From the NCBI GenBank assembly GCA_963814165.1, contig CAWFBW010000021.1, forward strand, positions 124,001 through 188,000: a stretch of DNA of 64,000 nucleotides. Direction: 5' to 3'. This stretch comes from DASRAA01 sp963814165. Its GTDB lineage: Bacteria > Acidobacteriota > Terriglobia > Terriglobales > Acidobacteriaceae. Below, in pieces: positions 42,771 through 52,560 of this stretch (the stretch's first letter is position 1; every line of letters begins with the position of its first letter). Under the pieces are notes generated by a model that saw only the letters and a list, made by a program, of their open reading frames with translations, was not told the DNA's origin and searched no databases. Both the position numbers and the translations under genes were made by a program.

Positions 42771-44463
42771 TTAGAACGTAAAAGCAACGCCACCGCGTAC
42801 GCTGCGGGCAGACTGCACCAGATACACGGTATTGCCGTCAGGACCAAGGACAGGGACGTAGCCCTGAGCCAGCAGGTTGCGGAGGTCAACAATGGCTTCC
42901 ATCCGGCCCGGCATGAAATGCATGCGGGGAATCGGCTGGCGCAGGAAGAAATTGAAGAAACCGTCCGTCTGTCCGGCCGAGGCGTTAAACATGTCAACCG
43001 GGGTCAATGCGCCGCCGCTGGTCCAGCGGTAAGAAATAATCCACTCGGTGTTCCACCGACGAACCGTCCCGTTCAGTTTGAGGGCTGCCGAGTGCCGCCA
43101 GGCCTGATGCAGATCACCGCGTATGGCGTCCCAACCGATTCCAGGGTGCTCCAAGTCGAGCACGCCGCCGTAGGCATAATCGAGCGTTCCCGTAATGTCA
43201 GGCGTGAGCTTCCGCTCATAAACGAAGCGCACTCCCTGAGTATCGATGGCATCGCCGTTGTAGCTAAACGTCCCGGAATAGACGTCGGGCAACACATCGC
43301 CAGTATCGACGGCAATCTCGCCGACACCGAGCAATGCCGGGTCCTTGATACGATCGTTGAAGTACGCCACCTGGAAGCGGTTGTCACCCAATCGCTGAGA
43401 GAGCGACACTTCGTGATGGTGCGCATTCTCGAGCAGCGGGGCCCCGTTGTACAGGGTCATGCGGGGACCGCTGTTGCTCAAGTCAATTTCCGAGGAATCG
43501 AACGATTTGGCGACGGCGCGAGTTGTAGGCTCGCTGGTCGCGTAGCGGTACTCGATGACCGTCGAATCACCCAGATGCCAATCGGCGATTCCATATGGCC
43601 GAAAGGCATTGGCCCGGCCCATGAACTGGATGGTTTGCATCTCGCCGCCGTACTGAAGTTCGACGAAATCTCCGATGGAGAGCGTATTGGCCGACGAAAG
43701 CGCAAACGACTGGAGCGATCCGCGATGAACCAGGAGATCGGGCCCGGAGTAGCGGCGCATGGTAAAGGCCAATTGATGAGGCGTGCCATTGGTTCCGCCG
43801 GTGAGAAGCGTGGCTCGCAGAACCCCATCAGGCGTGCCGGAACCATACCCCAAGCTGCCATCGAATCCCAGAACGGCCGTGCCGAACACCGCCTGCTCGA
43901 AGCCAAACGAAGTGCCCATGTCCGACGCGCTGCCATAACCCTCATTGGCTCCGCCTGCAATAAACGCCAGCGAGCCTTTCAGTCCGCGGTCGGTTTGATC
44001 CGCCTCAACAACTACCGGAATACCGTCGTCAAACCGCAGAATCGGCCGGTTGGCTGTGGAACGCAGAGTCCATTTCCAGCTATCGTCGTCATCGTTGGCC
44101 CGTTTGCGTACCGGCATGATACGAGCCGCCTCAAAGAGCGTGTTGAGCGTGATGTTGACGACCTTGGCTGCACCGGCTGCCAAGCTGACATCCTCGCGGA
44201 CGGTGGGAAGGAAGGAAGGAGCGGTTACACGAATATCGTAGTTGCCGGGGTTTAATCCAGAAATTGTGAAGTGTCCGACCGTGTCGGTGTACGCCAGCAA
44301 TCGTTGTCCGGTGCCTACGGCGAGCATTTCCACGGTTGCACCCATTTGTGCTGTACCGGTGGAATCCGTGACCGATCCTGAAATCGAACCAGGGGCAGAC
44401 TTCCGCCGCTGCGCTGACGCACAGGGCAACTGCCACGAACAACCATCCAAGTATTCGGGTCAT
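42771..44463 (-). CDS. Outer-membrane protein with carboxypeptidase-regulatory-like domain (frameshifted)
   Basis: About 564 residues once repaired. A signal peptide (TRILGWLFVAVALCVSAAAE) is in one frame and the mature part in the neighbouring frame, so one extra base near 44400 separates them. After it comes a carboxypeptidase-regulatory/CNA-B-like fold (GSISGSVTDSTGTAQMGATV, GHFTISGLNPGNYDIRVTAP). The long C-terminal part is beta-barrel-like, alternating polar and hydrophobic strands and ending in a final Phe (RSVRGGVAFTF). It resembles the acidobacterial TonB-dependent-receptor-like proteins, without a clear plug. Ligand unknown. Confidence 0.7.
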
Positions 44464-44548
44464 TACCACGCTCCCAAACAAAGGATCCCTGGGATCAGGA
44501 ACGGACTTCGCCAAGCAAAGTGCCCGTCCATCTGCCGCAATTACACGC

Positions 44549-46293
44549 CTACTGAACCGCAAACCGCACCGAGGGTGTGATTTGCTGCTTCGAGACGTTG
44601 TCGTCAACTTTCACCGTCAGCCGGTAAATCCCAGGCTGGAAGCTGGACAGCGCCAGGCTCTTTTCCAGCGTCATCTGGTCACCCAGGTTCCCCATGGTGT
44701 CCGTAGACTCCGAGGCATGGAGAACAGGCTGATTACTGGCGACGTTTACGATCTCATATTCAATTTTGGCGGATGGCCGCTTGGTTTTCTCGTCCGGCTG
44801 TAAATTATAAACCTGCAGCCAAACATTCATGCGCTGGTCCCGCTTGAAACTAGCCGGCGTTCCGTCAGAGGGCTCCAGGTGGGGATACGCGAACTTAGTC
44901 TCACCGATCACGAAGTTACCCGACCCGATGCTCCTGGCGGGCACTTTTTCCATGTGGTCGGACAAAATCACGGACGAGTAAGCCAGTTTGTCCTCGTTGA
45001 AATCGGGCACTTGCACGCCGTGAGTCCAGGTTCCCACACGGTCGCCGTTCAGGTCTTTCACTACAACGTCAAAACGATAGCGACCCGGTCGCAGCGGCAG
45101 GGCTTTCCAATAGAGCGAAGAATGCCCTTGCGTCTTCTCGAGGAGATCGTTGGGCACGTCCACCTGGACGGTGTCTTCGAACGTCTGAGCGATCTTGCCC
45201 GTGATGCCCGTTACGCGGCCAAAAATGTTCACAGTCCCACGCTGGATGCCGTCTTTGCTGACAAAGGTGATGTCCTTGTTCTTTACCTGTATCGTGACCG
45301 GAACCAAAACCGTATCGCCCGTTATGCGGACGAAATCCGTTCGAATATCAAACGGCATCAAGTTGACGTTGATCTTATGATTTACGACCTCTTCCAGATC
45401 TTTGAACTTCACCTTGGGGGCCTGATTCAGGAGGGCCCACTGCTCCAGCCTGTCGAACTGCTTGGTGGAGTCCAGCCCGGAGTTGGGTCCGAGCGTGCTG
45501 TTACCGATTCCCGCGATGCGGTCCGATTTACTGGTGAGGCCCATCTGCTCGTACTGGGTTAACCCCGCACCCGGCGTGTGGAGCAGAGCGTCTTTCTCGT
45601 TGGGGTCAATGGTCATGTGGTAGTCGCCACACATACATGAGTCGACAAACTCAATCATGACCTCCTGGCTGTGCGAGCCCAGACCCTCAATATAGCGATA
45701 CCGCCAAAGTTCAAATGGATACGTTGTCGTTTCGCCGCCGCCCTCGTCCATCGGCCGGTTGTAGGTTCCGCCCGACGGGTGCGCCTCGATCTCATCCGGT
45801 GGTCCATACACAATATAGATTCGTCCGCGATCGGTCATCCAACCCGGCTTGCCCGCGGGAAAGTGCTCGTTCGCGTAGGCGATACGACGGTAGTGCTCTT
45901 CCTTATATTCGTTCTCTGGAGTGTCTGGAGTAGGATCGCGCCGCAGCCAGAATTGCTCGATAAACTGGTCCCGTTCCTCGTCGTTGGAAAGCTGTTTGAA
46001 TGCTGACTGCTCTTCCGGAGTAATGATCCAGCGAACGTCCTGATTCAGCCACTTCTTGTAGGTGGAGCCCAATTCCTGCTTCAGGGCCTTGGCATTCGCC
46101 TTCTTTTGCTTTTCCGACAATGGCCGTCTTCAACGGATCAGCCTGGGAACTGCCCGTCAGTAGCCGGAGCCGCCGCGGGCTGTTCCGAATTCGCGCTGGC
46201 AGCCGGGGGTGCGCTCTGAGCCATCGACACGGCGACAGCAATACAGAGAACAAAACTCACATAAACTAGAGGGCGGGGAACACGAAACTTCAT
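44549..46293 (-). CDS. GWxTD-domain secreted protein (two frameshifts at N-terminus)
   Basis: The main frame encodes 523 residues with the GWxTD domain (YKKWLNQDVRWIITPEEQSA, GKPGWMTDRGRIYIVYGPPD) and a C-terminal beta-rich region (IYRLTVKVDDNVSKQQITPS). The signal peptide (RPLVYVSFVLCIAVAVSMAQ) lies upstream in another frame. Joining the frames needs two single-base corrections between about 46105 and 46145, giving a linker reading DPLKRPLSEKQKKANAKALK, as in relatives I recall. GWxTD proteins are common in Acidobacteriota and Bacteroidota; their function is unknown. It lies just upstream of the outer-membrane protein gene. Confidence 0.75.
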
Positions 46294-46716
46294 GTAAGCG
46301 AACGAACTCCTGGAGAGACACTTCCGACTGTTAAATTGTATGTTCTGGAAGCGGTTAAAGCAAGAATTCACGGTGCCCCCCCAGTCCAAGTCAGCTAAGT
46401 CGACCTAACCCTTCCCTTAGCAACCCCGTTTCTGCGACAAAGTCGCTCGAATCAGCGAATTATGACCGGTGGCCAAAGAAGCCGTAAATCCATCACCGAT
46501 ATCGATTCTGTTGCCCAGTGAGGCTATAATCAGTTGTTCGAGGAATGCCCCGAATCCCTTCCGGGAACTTGTCAGTACGGCGTTCGTCTCCGAATCAACC
46601 GCGGTGTAAGAGCGTCCCATGAATATGTGCGCAACAGGAACCTTCCTCCGCCGTGACTCGTACTAAGTTACAGATTTGAGTACACATTGTGGTGAGTTAC
46701 GTCTAACTGAGGCTCG
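46294..46716. other. Divergent promoter region
   Basis: This gap separates the divergent GWxTD and adaptor genes and must hold both promoters. I could not pick convincing -35/-10 boxes. A 67-residue minus-strand frame at 46417-46620 has no ribosome site or recognised residues and is not called. Confidence 0.4.
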
Positions 46717-48096
46717 ATGAAAAACTGGAAGAAATTCGCACTCATAGCTGGAGGAATTGTCGTACTCCTAGTAGTTGTCGGCCTCACGGTCTTGCAAAGT
46801 CGGAAGGGCGTGGTTTCCGTTCAAACTGGCAAGGTTGTTCGTGAGGATCTTGCTTCGGTCGTGACCGCATCTGGGGAAATCAAGCCCAAGGTTTACGTGA
46901 ACATTGGAGCGAATGCATTCGGTAAGATCACGCGCCTTTACGTGAAGGAAGGCGACCGCGTCAAGCAGGGCCAGATGCTGGCGACGCTCGAAAACGTGCA
47001 GCCAGCTGCGGACGTGTCTGCTAACAATGCAGCACTCAATGTCGCGCAGACGGATTACGTCGCCGCACAGAGAGGCGTGGACACAGCCACAGCGGACCAG
47101 CGCCAGATGGAGGCGGAATTTGAGCGGGCCAAGCTGGACTATGAACGGGCCGAAGCACTTTATCAGGCGCAATTGATTGCCAAGTCGGAGTACGACACCA
47201 AGAAGGCAGCTTTCGGAACAGCCACCGCGCAGTTGGGACAAGCCAAGGCCAAACTGGCCCAGGCGAAGGCCCAGATGGATTCTGCCAAGCAACGAATCGG
47301 ACAGAACGCGGCGAACCTGCGGCATGCCGATGATGTATTGAGCAAAACAGAATACCGGGCGCCGTTCGACGGCGTCATCACGAACCTGCCTGTGCGTGAA
47401 GGCGAAACGGTTGTGATCGGCATCCAGAATGCCCCCGGCAGCACCCTGATGACGATCGCTGACATTTCCGTTATCACGGCAGAAGTGAAGGTCGATGAGA
47501 CGGATATCGTAAACGTGAAGCTTGGCCAACCGGCGGACGTGACGATTGATGCCATTCCCAAGGAGCACTTCAAAGGAATCGTGACGGAGATCGGCAACAA
47601 CGCGATTTTGCGTTCGACAGGAGTCTCAACGGCACAGTCGACGTCGAGCAGCCAGGAAGCCAAGGACTTCAAGGTCGTGGTAACGATCGAGAATCCGCCG
47701 GCCAACCTGCTGCCGGGACTTTCGACCACTGCCCGAATCACCACCGCTTCGAGAAGCAACGCGCTGGCCATACCGATCCAAGCCCTAACCATCCGCCAAC
47801 GCAGCGACTTAGCGCCGGAGAAGAAGTCAAAAGAGGCTGAGGTTCAGGCCGCTTCCTTGACCAAAGGCGATCCCAAGGAAGAGTTGCAAGGGGTATTCGT
47901 TCTCAAGAACAAAAAAGACGCCGTTTTCGTACCAGTTACGACGGGCATCAGCGGGACGACTGATATCGAAGTAACCGGTGGACTGAAAGAAGGGGACGAA
48001 ATTGTGACCGGAAGTTACAAGGTGCTCCGGACCTTGCGAAACGGTGCGGGTGTGAAAGTCGACAATTCCACCGGCACGAAGAAGGAAGAATCCTAA
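46717..48096 (+). CDS. RND/ABC efflux periplasmic adaptor (HlyD/MacA type)
   Basis: Membrane-fusion adaptor of 459 residues. One N-terminal membrane anchor (FALIAGGIVVLLVVVGLTVL), a lipoyl/biotinyl half-motif (GANAFGKITRLYVKEGDRVK), a long coiled-coil hairpin from about 105 to 205 rich in Ala, Lys and Gln, the second lipoyl half (YRAPFDGVITNLPVREGETV), and the beta-barrel and membrane-proximal domains (ETDIVNVKLGQPADVTIDAI). It is followed by an ABC ATPase, as in MacAB-type systems, so it likely links an inner-membrane exporter to an outer-membrane channel. Confidence 0.92.
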   Translation: MKNWKKFALIAGGIVVLLVVVGLTVLQSRKGVVSVQTGKVVREDLASVVTASGEIKPKVYVNIGANAFGKITRLYVKEGDRVKQGQMLATLENVQPAADVSANNAALNVAQTDYVAAQRGVDTATADQRQMEAEFERAKLDYERAEALYQAQLIAKSEYDTKKAAFGTATAQLGQAKAKLAQAKAQMDSAKQRIGQNAANLRHADDVLSKTEYRAPFDGVITNLPVREGETVVIGIQNAPGSTLMTIADISVITAEVKVDETDIVNVKLGQPADVTIDAIPKEHFKGIVTEIGNNAILRSTGVSTAQSTSSSQEAKDFKVVVTIENPPANLLPGLSTTARITTASRSNALAIPIQALTIRQRSDLAPEKKSKEAEVQAASLTKGDPKEELQGVFVLKNKKDAVFVPVTTGISGTTDIEVTGGLKEGDEIVTGSYKVLRTLRNGAGVKVDNSTGTKKEES

Positions 48097-48144
48097 CCCT
48101 GGAAACCGCCGGCCGCCGGCAGGAAGGCGCAGGAATCAGTCGCG

Positions 48145-48933
48145 ATGGACAATGCCGACCAGCCACCGATGGAGGAGAAGAAGACGATGGCAACCGAACT
48201 GGTAGACCTGACGGCACCACTCACGAGCGCGCCTCCTGAGTCGTGCATCATCTGTACGGAAGATCTCTGGAAGACATACGACATGGGTTCCGAGCAACAG
48301 GTACATGCGCTGCGCGGTGTGAACGTCCGGATACAACGGAACGAATATGTTGCAATCATGGGCCCATCGGGTTCGGGCAAATCGACTCTGATGAATCTCA
48401 TCGGCTGCCTCGACACTCCCAGTCAAGGCCAGTACTGGCTAAATGGCCAACTGGTCAGCGAGTTGGACGACGACGAGTTGGCCCGAATACGTAACAAGGA
48501 AATTGGATTCGTCTTCCAGACCTTCAATCTTTTGGCGCGAGCCACGTCCCTGCACAACGTTGAGCTGCCACTCATTTACGCCGGGATGCCGGCGCAAGCG
48601 CGCATTGATCGCGCCAAAGAGGCATTGAAGTCGGTTGGCATGGAATCCCGCATGAACCACAAGCCGAATGAACTATCCGGCGGCCAGCGGCAAAGGGTAG
48701 CCATCGCGCGGGCCCTGGTGAACAATCCGTCGATCATCCTCGCCGATGAGCCTACGGGCAACCTGGACTCGCAAACCGGTGTCGAAATCATGGCTTTGTT
48801 CGACCGCTTGCACCAGCAAGGAAATACAATCGTGCTCGTCACCCACGAACACGACATCGCCGAATATGCCCACCGAATCATCCATATCAAAGACGGCAAG
48901 GTGTTCAGCGACCAGAAGACAGCGCGGGCATAG
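48145..48933 (+). CDS. ABC transporter ATP-binding protein (MacB/LolD type)
   Basis: Cytoplasmic ATPase of 262 residues. Walker A is GPSGSGKSTLMNLIGCLD, the signature LSGGQRQRVAIARAL, Walker B IILADEPTGNLD and the H-loop VLVTHEHDIAEYA. The sequence falls in the MacB/LolD/FtsE class of exporters or lipoprotein releasers. About 30 residues before the domain look non-conserved, so a later ATG (48187) may be the real start. The partner permease is not next to it; a hairpin terminator follows at once. Confidence 0.92.
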   Translation: MDNADQPPMEEKKTMATELVDLTAPLTSAPPESCIICTEDLWKTYDMGSEQQVHALRGVNVRIQRNEYVAIMGPSGSGKSTLMNLIGCLDTPSQGQYWLNGQLVSELDDDELARIRNKEIGFVFQTFNLLARATSLHNVELPLIYAGMPAQARIDRAKEALKSVGMESRMNHKPNELSGGQRQRVAIARALVNNPSIILADEPTGNLDSQTGVEIMALFDRLHQQGNTIVLVTHEHDIAEYAHRIIHIKDGKVFSDQKTARA

Positions 48934-48955
48934 ACCTCAACCAAATTCTCAACTG

Positions 48956-48989
48956 ACCGCTCGGCTCAAGGCCGGGCGGTTCTTCTTTT
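48956..48989 (+). terminator. Intrinsic terminator after the ABC ATPase gene
   Basis: ACCGCTCGGC pairs with GCCGGGCGGT (one G-T pair) around TCAAG, followed by TCTTCTTTT. This is a classical stem plus T-run 22 bases after the stop, and it shows that the adaptor-ATPase unit ends here without a permease. Confidence 0.85.
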
Positions 48990-49045
48990 GCCCTCAAACG
49001 GGTTATCCTGCTGTGGAAGAGACACGGAGAATGAGAGGTTGAGGT

Positions 49046-49633
49046 TTGCTCAAGACGGCCCTAACGAGATGGCTCGTGTGTGTATTGTCGCTGCTGACGG
49101 CCGCCTCTGCTTGCGGTCAGTTTGGCGTTCCTCTGAATCGTTCAGACCAGCAACTGGAGCCGGTAAAGATTCGCGAACTGGTCGCGCAGTATTGCCGCTT
49201 GGACTACGCAGGCGCCCGACTTAACGCAGCGGATTGGCCCAAAATTCAGCCCATGGTTGCCTGGCGCAGCAACCCCGATTTCCCTCTTTTCATGGTGACC
49301 TCACGGTTTGAAGTGAGCGCAGAAGCCGATTCCGACCACGGCAAATATAGCGTCACGGTGCGCTATCGGTTGCTCGGAAAGTATGACCTGGCCGAGGGAT
49401 ACTCGCAGGATTCGTCCAACCCGATAGAGAGTGTCCTCTACAACGTCTCGGAGGTAAATGGTGAGTGGCGCATTACGGAAGCCGACCCGAGCTACCCTCA
49501 CCCGTCGAAAGCGGCTACCTTGCAGTGGCTCAACCGGAAGCTTTCGGAAACTTCTGATCCAGTCGCCAAGACGATTTATCAGCACGCACTGGAGAGTCTG
49601 CAGGCAGAGAAATCGTCTCCGGTGGCCCAGTAG
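49046..49633 (+). CDS. Exported protein, unknown function
   Basis: A 195-residue protein with a signal peptide (ALTRWLVCVLSLLTAASACG), possibly a lipoprotein by the SAC motif. The mature part is a mixed alpha/beta domain (IRELVAQYCRLDYAGARLNA, then ADSDHGKYSVTVRYRLLGKY and VLYNVSEVNGEWRITEADPS) that looks like a cystatin/NTF2-like fold, though I cannot name the family. The TTG start follows GAGAGG at a proper distance. It lies alone after a terminator and converges on the transpeptidase gene. Confidence 0.6.
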   Translation: MLKTALTRWLVCVLSLLTAASACGQFGVPLNRSDQQLEPVKIRELVAQYCRLDYAGARLNAADWPKIQPMVAWRSNPDFPLFMVTSRFEVSAEADSDHGKYSVTVRYRLLGKYDLAEGYSQDSSNPIESVLYNVSEVNGEWRITEADPSYPHPSKAATLQWLNRKLSETSDPVAKTIYQHALESLQAEKSSPVAQ

Positions 49634-49676
49634 GTTCACCTATCAAAAAAATCGCGATGGAGAACCAGCACGGCCC

Positions 49677-50954
49677 CTATTGAGCCATGCTGGAGGAAAC
49701 GGATCTCGCTGAACTGACCGGCGCCGCAGTTGGCTTTGCAGAAAAATAGTCGTGATCGTAGAGATTGCGATAAAAATGCCCTGCCAGTTCCGCCGCCTTC
49801 GGACCGAAGGTCGGACGCCCACCCTGCAGGAATATGACGGTAACGATCCGTCCATGTTCGGTGTTGGCGTAAGAAGCAAACCAGCCGAATCGAGTGCCGT
49901 TATTTGAGCACGTGCCAGTCTTCCCGAGCACAGGCTCTTCAATGAAGCTGTTGCGCAAGTGGCGCGCCGTGCCATACTCCACGGCCCCTGAGAGGCCATC
50001 CGCCATCTCTGGAATCGCCGCCTCAATATCGAGCTGGCGTTTCACCTTGGGTGTGAAATTTGCAACGTCTTCGGGGGACATCGGATGCTGAAGGTAATAC
50101 AGGGTCCCGCCGTTGGCGATGGCCGCCATCAACGCCCCAAGCTGCAGAGGAGTCAGCGAGATGCTTTCGCCGAATGAGCACATCTTTCCGACACCGCCCA
50201 ACCGCGAGTCGAGCACGGTCGAAGGAAAAGTACCAAGGTGCTCGCCCTGAATATGCCAGCCTGCTAGCTCTCCCAGGCCATACTGATGGGCATAATGGCT
50301 GACTTTTTCGAACCCGAGTTTCTGGCCGACGGCCGCGAAATACGCATTGTTCGAGTGCGCCAGGGCCGTTGTGAGGTCCATTCGATAATACCTGCCCAGT
50401 TGAATTTCGGTGTCCTTGGTGATGACGTTCTCGCTCAGCGCAGCCAAGGCCACGGCTACTTTGATGGTCGAACACGGCTGTGCTCCGGCCGATAGCGCCA
50501 GCTTCTGGTTCACCATCGCAAGAATGCGTCCGCTGTCAGGGTCGATGGAAACCACCGTACCGTTCATGTTGCCGAGCGCTTCAATGGCAGCTGCCCGAAC
50601 GATCGGATCTTCCCCCGCGGTAACATCGCCATCCGCCTGGTCTGATGCGAAGGAACTGGAGTAGAAGCGCTCGTAGTACCGGGTCTTCTTGCTGACTTTG
50701 GTGGTCTTTCGGCTCTTCGTGGTGCTCTTCGTACTTTTGGCCGACTTCGTGCTTGAACTGCTGGTTTTCGAGGCGCTCTTAGTGGAGTGCTTCGAGTGCG
50801 CCAGCTTTTTCTGAGTGGCGGAACTTTCCGTTACCTTGCCCGACTTGGAGCTCGCCGTTTTTGGCGCAGCGATGGTAGCGGCGGCAGCCGACGTCGTCAG
50901 CACCCACGTTGTCAGACCAACTACTAGACCAATGGCGGCAAAACGGCTCTTCAT
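49677..50954 (-). CDS. Penicillin-binding transpeptidase-domain protein
   Basis: A 425-residue periplasmic protein with a signal/anchor (FAAIGLVVGLTTWVLTTSAA), a long Ser/Lys/Thr-rich disordered stretch at about 35-92, and a transpeptidase domain. The active-site serine is in PCSTIKVAVA (SxxK, S162 and K165), the second motif is SNN in LAHSNNAYFAAVG, and the third is GKTGTCSNN. It lacks the glycosyltransferase and pedestal domains, so it is closest to small class-B-like or class D beta-lactamase-like enzymes. The first Met in frame is a TTG; the ATG next to it is used. Confidence 0.85.
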   Translation of the reverse strand: MKSRFAAIGLVVGLTTWVLTTSAAAATIAAPKTASSKSGKVTESSATQKKLAHSKHSTKSASKTSSSSTKSAKSTKSTTKSRKTTKVSKKTRYYERFYSSSFASDQADGDVTAGEDPIVRAAAIEALGNMNGTVVSIDPDSGRILAMVNQKLALSAGAQPCSTIKVAVALAALSENVITKDTEIQLGRYYRMDLTTALAHSNNAYFAAVGQKLGFEKVSHYAHQYGLGELAGWHIQGEHLGTFPSTVLDSRLGGVGKMCSFGESISLTPLQLGALMAAIANGGTLYYLQHPMSPEDVANFTPKVKRQLDIEAAIPEMADGLSGAVEYGTARHLRNSFIEEPVLGKTGTCSNNGTRFGWFASYANTEHGRIVTVIFLQGGRPTFGPKAAELAGHFYRNLYDHDYFSAKPTAAPVSSARSVSSSMAQ

Positions 50955-50957
50955 CAA

Positions 50958-51199
50958 GACCCCGGGCTCCGGAACCGCAAAATTAAAATTGAGGCAGTTT
51001 CATCGCAAAGCGCGCTTGCAGCCGCTTCAGATGCATCTGCCTCTTGCTTACTTACTTAATTACCATACAAAACAACAAAAGTCGCCGTAGCAAGTGTGGT
51101 TCTTTCGTGGGATACAGCCCATTTCTGAACCGCAGGTTGAAGTTCCATTTGTGAACGTGCAACCCGCCAAATTCGCTTTCTGTCCGGCATCGACGCCGG
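50958..51199. other. Gap between the transpeptidase and kdsC
   Basis: A 242-base stretch with an AT-richer patch around 51050-51080 that probably holds the transpeptidase promoter (minus strand). No gene or repeat was recognised. Confidence 0.35.
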
Positions 51200-51835
51200 C
51201 TATTGCACTTTCGTTGCCGGGTCCTGGCTACGCGAGTAAATGTAGTCGTCGATCACGCGCTCCAGGCTGCCCTGCGCCCGAAGGATGTATTCAATAGCAT
51301 CGCGCACGGCACCTTTGCCTCCTTCGTGCGGCGTAACGTAATGCGACTCACGCAATACTTCCTCGCGCGAGTTCTTAACCGCAATCGATAGGCCGCATAG
51401 CCGCATGACCGGCAGATCGATGATGTCGTCTCCAACGTAGGCGACTTCGTCGGGCAAGAGGCTCTCCTTCGCTAGTATTTCGTGGAACGCAGCCGCCTTG
51501 TCCCGCTGGCCCTGATAAACATGCTCGATTCTCAGGTCGCGGGCACGGAGCGCAACTGTCTCGGAAATTCGCTTGGTAATAATTGCGGCCTTCAGCCCGC
51601 CGAGTCGGGCAAGTGAAAAACCTGTGCCGTCGTGGGCATTGAAGCCCTTGGCTTCGACGGTGGTCGTACTGGCGATGCCAAATCCCACCTTGTCGGCCAT
51701 TCTTTCGCGGTGCCCTTGAGTGGTGGCTCCTGCTGCCCCCGCAGGCGACGGAAATAGAAATATCGTGCCGTCGGTCATGACTCCATCGACGTCGAAAATG
51801 ATCAACTTTATCTTTCTGGCGCGCTCTTCAGACAT
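51200..51835 (-). CDS. kdsC: KdsC-like HAD phosphatase
   Basis: HAD-superfamily phosphatase of 211 residues, probably removing phosphate from KDO 8-phosphate in lipopolysaccharide core synthesis. Motif I is IIFDVDGVMTDG (D15, D17), motif II lies near KAAIITKRIS, and motif IV is EVAYVGDDIIDLPVM. About 30 residues between DGTIFLF and KGFNAHDGTG (Gly/Ala-rich) exceed the short KdsC loop; relatives in this phylum may share it. The tail (LRAQGSLERVIDDYIYSRSQ) is helical. Without kdsA or kdsB nearby the exact substrate is inferred. Confidence 0.75.
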   Translation of the reverse strand: MSEERARKIKLIIFDVDGVMTDGTIFLFPSPAGAAGATTQGHRERMADKVGFGIASTTTVEAKGFNAHDGTGFSLARLGGLKAAIITKRISETVALRARDLRIEHVYQGQRDKAAAFHEILAKESLLPDEVAYVGDDIIDLPVMRLCGLSIAVKNSREEVLRESHYVTPHEGGKGAVRDAIEYILRAQGSLERVIDDYIYSRSQDPATKVQ

Positions 51836-51912
51836 GAATTCATCTTACCAGCCGGATCCGAGCAATCCGGCCATGCCACAGACGCCCCCATCCCGCCTGA
51901 AGGAGCGGTGGG

Positions 51913-52428
51913 TCAGACTGAGATCCATCTGGCTCGCACCAGCACTTCATTTGCTACTTCGGTCAGCGGACGACCCTCATTGTTGACGGAGAAATCTTCG
52001 AGTCGGGCGCGATCGAGAGTCGCATTGAGGTTTGCAATCCGGGCAACGTATTCGCTCTGCAATATTCCTGAGTCGCGGATCTCTACGCGCCGCAACATAG
52101 TCTCAATACTCGCAAGAAGACGGCAGACGAGCGTATTGGGGGCTGCAACGAGCTTGCGAAGTTCCGTTAGCTGAGTATCGTTTTCTATTGCGCGCGCCAG
52201 CAGACACCGTTGGACACCCAGTGCCGCATAGTTCCTACATACTGATCGTAGATTGTCGTACATCACAGCATCACTCGGGCGTGCAGACGGCAGATACGCC
52301 AAACCCAGACCATCCAAGTCAATTGCTGCATGGACGATACCCCGCTGGGCAAGGATGTCAGATGCTTCGCCCAGCACGGCTGTCTTGCCGGAGCCCATCG
52401 TTCCCGTGATGATCAGCAGCGATTTCGT
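51913..52428 (-). CDS. P-loop kinase-like protein with unusual start
   Basis: A protein of about 171 residues with a P-loop (TGTMGSGKTAVLGEASDILA), then HAAIDLDGLGLAYLPS and a C-terminal helical region. The fold recalls adenylylsulfate/gluconate-type small-molecule kinases, but no substrate motif is decisive. The beta-strand before the P-loop (KSLLIITG) must be translated, yet no ATG, GTG or TTG precedes it in frame. An ACG at 52428, four bases after a GGAGG site, is the only well-placed candidate; it may be a changed ATG. The internal ATG at 52398 would cut away the first strand. Confidence 0.6.
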   Translation of the reverse strand, partial: TKSLLIITGTMGSGKTAVLGEASDILAQRGIVHAAIDLDGLGLAYLPSARPSDAVMYDNLRSVCRNYAALGVQRCLLARAIENDTQLTELRKLVAAPNTLVCRLLASIETMLRRVEIRDSGILQSEYVARIANLNATLDRARLEDFSVNNEGRPLTEVANEVLVRARWISV

Positions 52429-52560
52429 AAATCCTCCAGCTTCACTTCGATTCTTTCATTCTCTTGTCCGACAACGGGCAAAACAACCTGTAAAAACCCC
52501 TCACCACCACGGGTGGCGAACAATTGGCGAAAGTCAGAAAAAGCGACTAGAATTGCGATC

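Noticed and set aside
42918..44255. 445-residue plus-strand frame opposite the outer-membrane protein gene
   Set aside because: The minus strand has a signal peptide, a recognisable regulatory-like domain and beta-barrel periodicity; the plus frame has none.
46417..46620. 67-residue minus-strand frame upstream of the efflux adaptor
   Set aside because: No ribosome site and no recognised motif; lies in a region that must hold two promoters.
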